In this document: positions 3,344 to 6,161 of the stretch, one piece after another
How positions within the stretch are numbered: position 1 is the stretch's first letter
Layout of the letters: every line of letters starts with the position of its first letter
Source: Deinococcales bacterium
GTDB lineage: Bacteria; Deinococcota; Deinococci; Deinococcales; Deinococcaceae
Reading direction: 5' to 3'
Assembly (NCBI GenBank): GCA_014378225.1
Contig: JACMOA010000274.1
Coordinates: 1-6,161 of the forward strand
Length of the DNA stretch: 6,161 nucleotides
Translations under genes and position numbers: made by a program
The notes under the pieces: model-generated
Told to the model about the DNA's origin: nothing
Seen by the model: only the letters and a program-made list of their open reading frames with translations
Databases searched by the model: none

Positions 3344-6161
3344 TTATTTGGTGCTTGTAATATTGAGGGTGATGCACTTGCGGTTGTCCGAAGGGTCTAC
3401 ATCTCCACTCAATTCAACCGAGGCGCAATTTTCCCGTCCAACCAGGACCCCAAAAGCGATGCTCGAGGGGACTTTGATGGGCGTGAGCAAAGCTCCGGTG
3501 GAAACAGGGAAGGCTCCAACGTAAGTGCAGCTCAGTTGAGTGGTTGTGGAAGCAGAGCAGTTCCAGTCGGGAAGGTTGCTCGAGTTGGCCAGGGCCACGT
3601 TCAGGGTGAAGCCAGTGGGCATCGAGTCTGTGACGGTGATGGGACCGGTGTAGAGTGGCTCACCGTCGTTCTTAACCGTGAGTGTGAAGCTACCGCTCTG
3701 ACCCACTACGAACACAGAATCCTGCTTTTTATCAATGCTCACGTCAATCTTGTCCGGGTTCTGGTATTGAATGGGTGTGCAGCCGTTGTTATTGTTGGGG
3801 CTGATGTCGTTGGCAATGGAGACAAAGGCGCAGTTTTCCTTGGCGACAAATTCTTTGGACACTTGTACCGGAACGTTCAGGGTCTTGGTGGTGCTCGAGG
3901 CCCAAACAAAGGCGCTGGGGTTAGCGGTGCAGCTCAGTTGTGCGGGGGTGGAGGCGGAGCAGTTCCAGTCTGGAAGGTTGCTCGAGTTGGCTAGGGCTAC
4001 GTTAAGGGTTAGACCAGGGGGCAGGGAATCGGTTACGGTGATGGGTCCGCTCGAGGCGGGAAGCGGGTCAGCGATGTTGATGACGTTGAGCGTGAACTGG
4101 CCCTGAGTGCCGGGAACCAGCGGATTCTCCTGGGTTTTACGCATCACCAAGTCCACTTTGACGGGTTGCTGAAGAGGGGGAATATCGGCGCAGGCTTCTT
4201 TAACATCGTTGGGGAGAGCGTCACCGCTGGCCTGAATGGTGGGACAATTCTGAGTAGCCTGAGGTACGCCCAGCACTCGAGTGAAGGGGACTAATACACT
4301 GCTGAAAGTGCCGGGAGCAACGGGGAAAGCGCCTGTATAGGTGCAGCTCAGGTTAGAGGCGGTGGAGGCGGCGCAGTTCCAGTTGGGTGCGTTTTGTGTA
4401 ACCACGTTGGGGATAGCCGCAGGCACGATGAGTGCGATTCCCGAGGGCATCGGGTCATTTACCACGATGTTGGTTCCGGTAGGAATGGACCCTGGACCTG
4501 CGTTAGTGGGCTGGAGTACGAAGAACTCTTGTCCAGTGGCTGGAGATTTTTGGTAGGTCTTCGCCAGCGTGACGTGATAGCTGGACGTTCCGCTAGGCGG
4601 CACAATAGGAGTGCAGGAGAAGTTGTTTTGAGGGTTACTCTCGCCGGGGGCCAGAATGCGGGCGCAGTTTTCAGCCGCCAGCCCCACCGCCGGGTTGAGC
4701 TGCACCGGAACTTGAATGGCCGCAAAAGCTCCAACAGGAATGGGATAGCTGCCCGCGTAAGTGCAGTTCAGGCTGCTCGAGGTGGAAGCGGAGCAGTTCC
4801 AGTTGGGCAGGTTGCTCGAGTTGGCCAGGGCCACATTGAGGGTCAATCCAGCGGGCATCGAGTCCGTGACGGTGATAGGCGTGCTGGCAGGAATGACACC
4901 AGGTCCGGCATTGATGGGCTGAAGCAGGAACAGGCCCTGTCCGCTCGAGTTCAGCGGAACCTCGGTGGTTTTCTTGATGGTCACGTCAAATTTGGGAGTC
5001 TCAAAGGGAGTGGTGGGGTTGACGATGCAACTCTCGTCGTTCTGTGGGTTTACGTCGCCGTCCACCCGCACTCGAGCGCAGTTTTTGACTTCACCCTGAA
5101 GGTCTTTGGCCACGTCCACCGTAAAGGTCAGAAGGCTCGAGGCGCTGGGGACAATCTGCATGGGGCTAGGGCCGATGTACTTGCACGACAGGATAGTGGG
5201 GCTGCTGGCGCTGCAATCCCAGTTAGGAATAACTGGAGGAGAGGGGTTGAGGGTCAGTCCGGCGGGCATCGTGTCCACGACCTGAACGGTGGGCGCGGGG
5301 GCCGCAACCCCTCCCACGTTAAGCACGGTCAGGGTGTACGCGCCTGTTGAGCCAAGAATCAGCGGCTTGACCAGTTCCTTCTTAATGGCAAAATCCAGCT
5401 TTCCCTCGCCCGGTTTGATGTTTCCTTCAACGCAAGACTTGTTATTGGTCAGGATTTTGTCGTAGCTGCGAATATACCCGCAGTTAGTCCAGGCTTTTTG
5501 CTCACTACCCGCAGGAGCATTGACCAGAACTTTGATGGGTGGAATGACCGTGCTGGTGGTAATGGAGAAGCTATTTTTACAGCCCAGAATATTGCCCACA
5601 TTGAGACAGGTCCAGAAAGGAGCGTTGGCGGCGATGGAGCCGGCGGCGTTGAGGGTGAGCGGTGCCAGTACCGGGTCCATGACCTTGAGCTGTCCCGGCA
5701 GGATGGTGGCGCTCGAGGGGCCGTTGTGAACGATGTTGAGTGCAAACTCGCCAGAACCTCCAGCCACAGGCGCAGTGGTCACGGTTTTCTTGATGCTGGC
5801 GTCCCACTTGTACTTTTTAGGCTTGACCGGAATGAAAACCGGGTTCAAACCAGGACTTCTGACCGTCAGGGTGAAGTCCCGGCTCGAGGCGTCGGGATTG
5901 ACCTCATCCCCGCCCCAATAGTCTTCAAAGCCGAGGTGAAGCACATGGGGACCGGCCCCTGAGCCAACGCTGAAATCCATGTCCCCACTTTCCGAGGGTG
6001 AAGCGGTCCAGTCGTCACCGGCGGTAGTGCGCTGCTTTATCAGGGTGACGTGTCCCACGTAATTTTTGGCCTGCGCTAAAAAGACACCGCTCGAGCGGAC
6101 ACTCGTAGCCGCACCGTCTAGCGTGGTGCTCAGGGTGAGGGTGAGGCTTCCGGTGACGGGA
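3344..6161 (-). CDS. Large DUF11-repeat surface/secreted protein, 5' part beyond window
   Basis: The frame is open from the window edge (first full codon at 6160) to TAA at 3346-3344, giving 938 visible residues. A GTG at 6058 is not a credible start because coding-like sequence (GSLTLTLSTTLDG and onward) continues upstream. After a beta-rich N-terminal part with a Gly/Asp-rich stretch, six complete repeats follow at about 5803-5429, 5398-5018, 4990-4607, 4579-4178, 4156-3773 and 3748-3362. Each runs from a strand such as VDVTIKKT, through ITVTDSMPAGLTLN and NWNCSAS...LSC, to an ENCA...NPQNN-x-SC end. This is the DUF11 / conserved repeat domain pattern of bacterial cell-surface proteins, thought to form stalk-like arrays. 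No C-terminal anchor (LPXTG, membrane helix or S-layer domain) follows the sixth repeat; any signal peptide would be outside the window. The function is unknown. The protein holds 14 CTCGAG sites at DNA level. Confidence 0.88.
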   Translation of the reverse strand, partial: PVTGSLTLTLSTTLDGAATSVRSSGVFLAQAKNYVGHVTLIKQRTTAGDDWTASPSESGDMDFSVGSGAGPHVLHLGFEDYWGGDEVNPDASSRDFTLTVRSPGLNPVFIPVKPKKYKWDASIKKTVTTAPVAGGSGEFALNIVHNGPSSATILPGQLKVMDPVLAPLTLNAAGSIAANAPFWTCLNVGNILGCKNSFSITTSTVIPPIKVLVNAPAGSEQKAWTNCGYIRSYDKILTNNKSCVEGNIKPGEGKLDFAIKKELVKPLILGSTGAYTLTVLNVGGVAAPAPTVQVVDTMPAGLTLNPSPPVIPNWDCSASSPTILSCKYIGPSPMQIVPSASSLLTFTVDVAKDLQGEVKNCARVRVDGDVNPQNDESCIVNPTTPFETPKFDVTIKKTTEVPLNSSGQGLFLLQPINAGPGVIPASTPITVTDSMPAGLTLNVALANSSNLPNWNCSASTSSSLNCTYAGSYPIPVGAFAAIQVPVQLNPAVGLAAENCARILAPGESNPQNNFSCTPIVPPSGTSSYHVTLAKTYQKSPATGQEFFVLQPTNAGPGSIPTGTNIVVNDPMPSGIALIVPAAIPNVVTQNAPNWNCAASTASNLSCTYTGAFPVAPGTFSSVLVPFTRVLGVPQATQNCPTIQASGDALPNDVKEACADIPPLQQPVKVDLVMRKTQENPLVPGTQGQFTLNVINIADPLPASSGPITVTDSLPPGLTLNVALANSSNLPDWNCSASTPAQLSCTANPSAFVWASSTTKTLNVPVQVSKEFVAKENCAFVSIANDISPNNNNGCTPIQYQNPDKIDVSIDKKQDSVFVVGQSGSFTLTVKNDGEPLYTGPITVTDSMPTGFTLNVALANSSNLPDWNCSASTTTQLSCTYVGAFPVSTGALLTPIKVPSSIAFGVLVGRENCASVELSGDVDPSDNRKCITLNITSTK
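3555..4846 (-). repeat. Near-identical DNA block shared by three DUF11 repeats
   Basis: About 56 bases are nearly the same at 3555-3610 (sixth repeat), 3957-4012 (fifth) and 4791-4846 (third). They encode TLNVALANSSNLPDWNCSAS or a one-residue variant. Each copy carries a CTCGAG read as the Ser-Ser of NSSNL. The first, second and fourth repeats are clearly different in this part. This points to recent duplication or gene conversion between repeats. Confidence 0.75.

Larger units (their letters stand above)
420..6095. repeat. Highly iterated palindrome CTCGAG (about 42 copies)
   Basis: By hand count, CTCGAG occurs 10 times in the ferredoxin-like gene, 2 in its downstream gap, 9 in the GNAT gene, 3 in trhA, 3 in the trhA upstream region, once at about 3327 and 14 times in the DUF11 gene. 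Base composition predicts about 2 in the window. All three codon frames are used (Leu-Glu; x-Ser-Ser/Arg; Ala/Thr-Arg), and non-coding stretches hold it too, so the constraint is on DNA and not on protein. It is absent from 1-419, about 2200-2440, about 4281-4770 and about 5140-5710. Confidence 0.9.

Noticed and set aside
3299..3994. 231-aa plus-strand open frame
   Set aside because: Complement of the DUF11 repeats; its internal repeats merely mirror them.
4394..5350. 318-aa plus-strand open frame
   Set aside because: Antisense to the DUF11 gene; Gly/Arg/His-rich composition without a domain, a typical shadow of a codon-biased gene.

Overview
The window suggests a moderately GC-rich (mid-50s % by eye) bacterium, most plausibly of the Deinococcota (Meiothermus/Thermus-like). 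This rests on the style of the proteins, an apparently leaderless start, and mixed SD/no-SD starts. It is an inference, because no rRNA or marker gene is present. The most striking property is at the DNA level: the palindrome CTCGAG occurs about 42 times in 6.16 kb, in genes and between them and in all reading frames. About 2 would be expected by composition.

Layout. Positions 1-185 are non-coding and carry an array of five exact-length 19-bp repeats (GTGCCG-N7-CAAGAC) that runs up to the start of the first gene. Positions 186-1298 (+) encode a 370-aa multi-cluster [4Fe-4S] ferredoxin-like protein with no SD and a -10-like box 6 nt before its ATG, so it is probably leaderless. Positions 1299-1529 are a leader region with a short imperfect repeat, a TTGACA promoter candidate, and an 18-codon ORF with its own SD. 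That ORF overlaps the start of a GNAT acetyltransferase gene (1530-2213, +). Positions 2214-2397 are a convergent intergenic region. It contains a hairpin, an inverted copy of the 19-bp repeat and its flanking block, and a CTCATTG heptad repeat that runs into the stop codon of the next gene.

On the minus strand, 2398-3054 encodes a TrhA/hemolysin III (PAQR) membrane protein. Its 5' region (3055-3193) has a good SD and an inverted repeat around a -10-like TACAAT. A bidirectional terminator at 3194-3223 separates it from the upstream gene. Positions 3344-6161 (-) are the 3' part of a large secreted-type protein with six complete DUF11-like repeats, each with the same four-cysteine pattern. The gene runs off the right edge of the window.

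The four genes do not form an obvious pathway. The ferredoxin and GNAT genes are codirectional and lie between inverted copies of the same repeat block. The trhA-like and DUF11 genes are in tandem but separated by a terminator, so they are probably independent units. What deserves a second look is mainly the non-genic structure: the iterated CTCGAG palindrome, the 19-bp repeat family, the overlapping leader ORF, and the mosaic cysteine-rich repeats.
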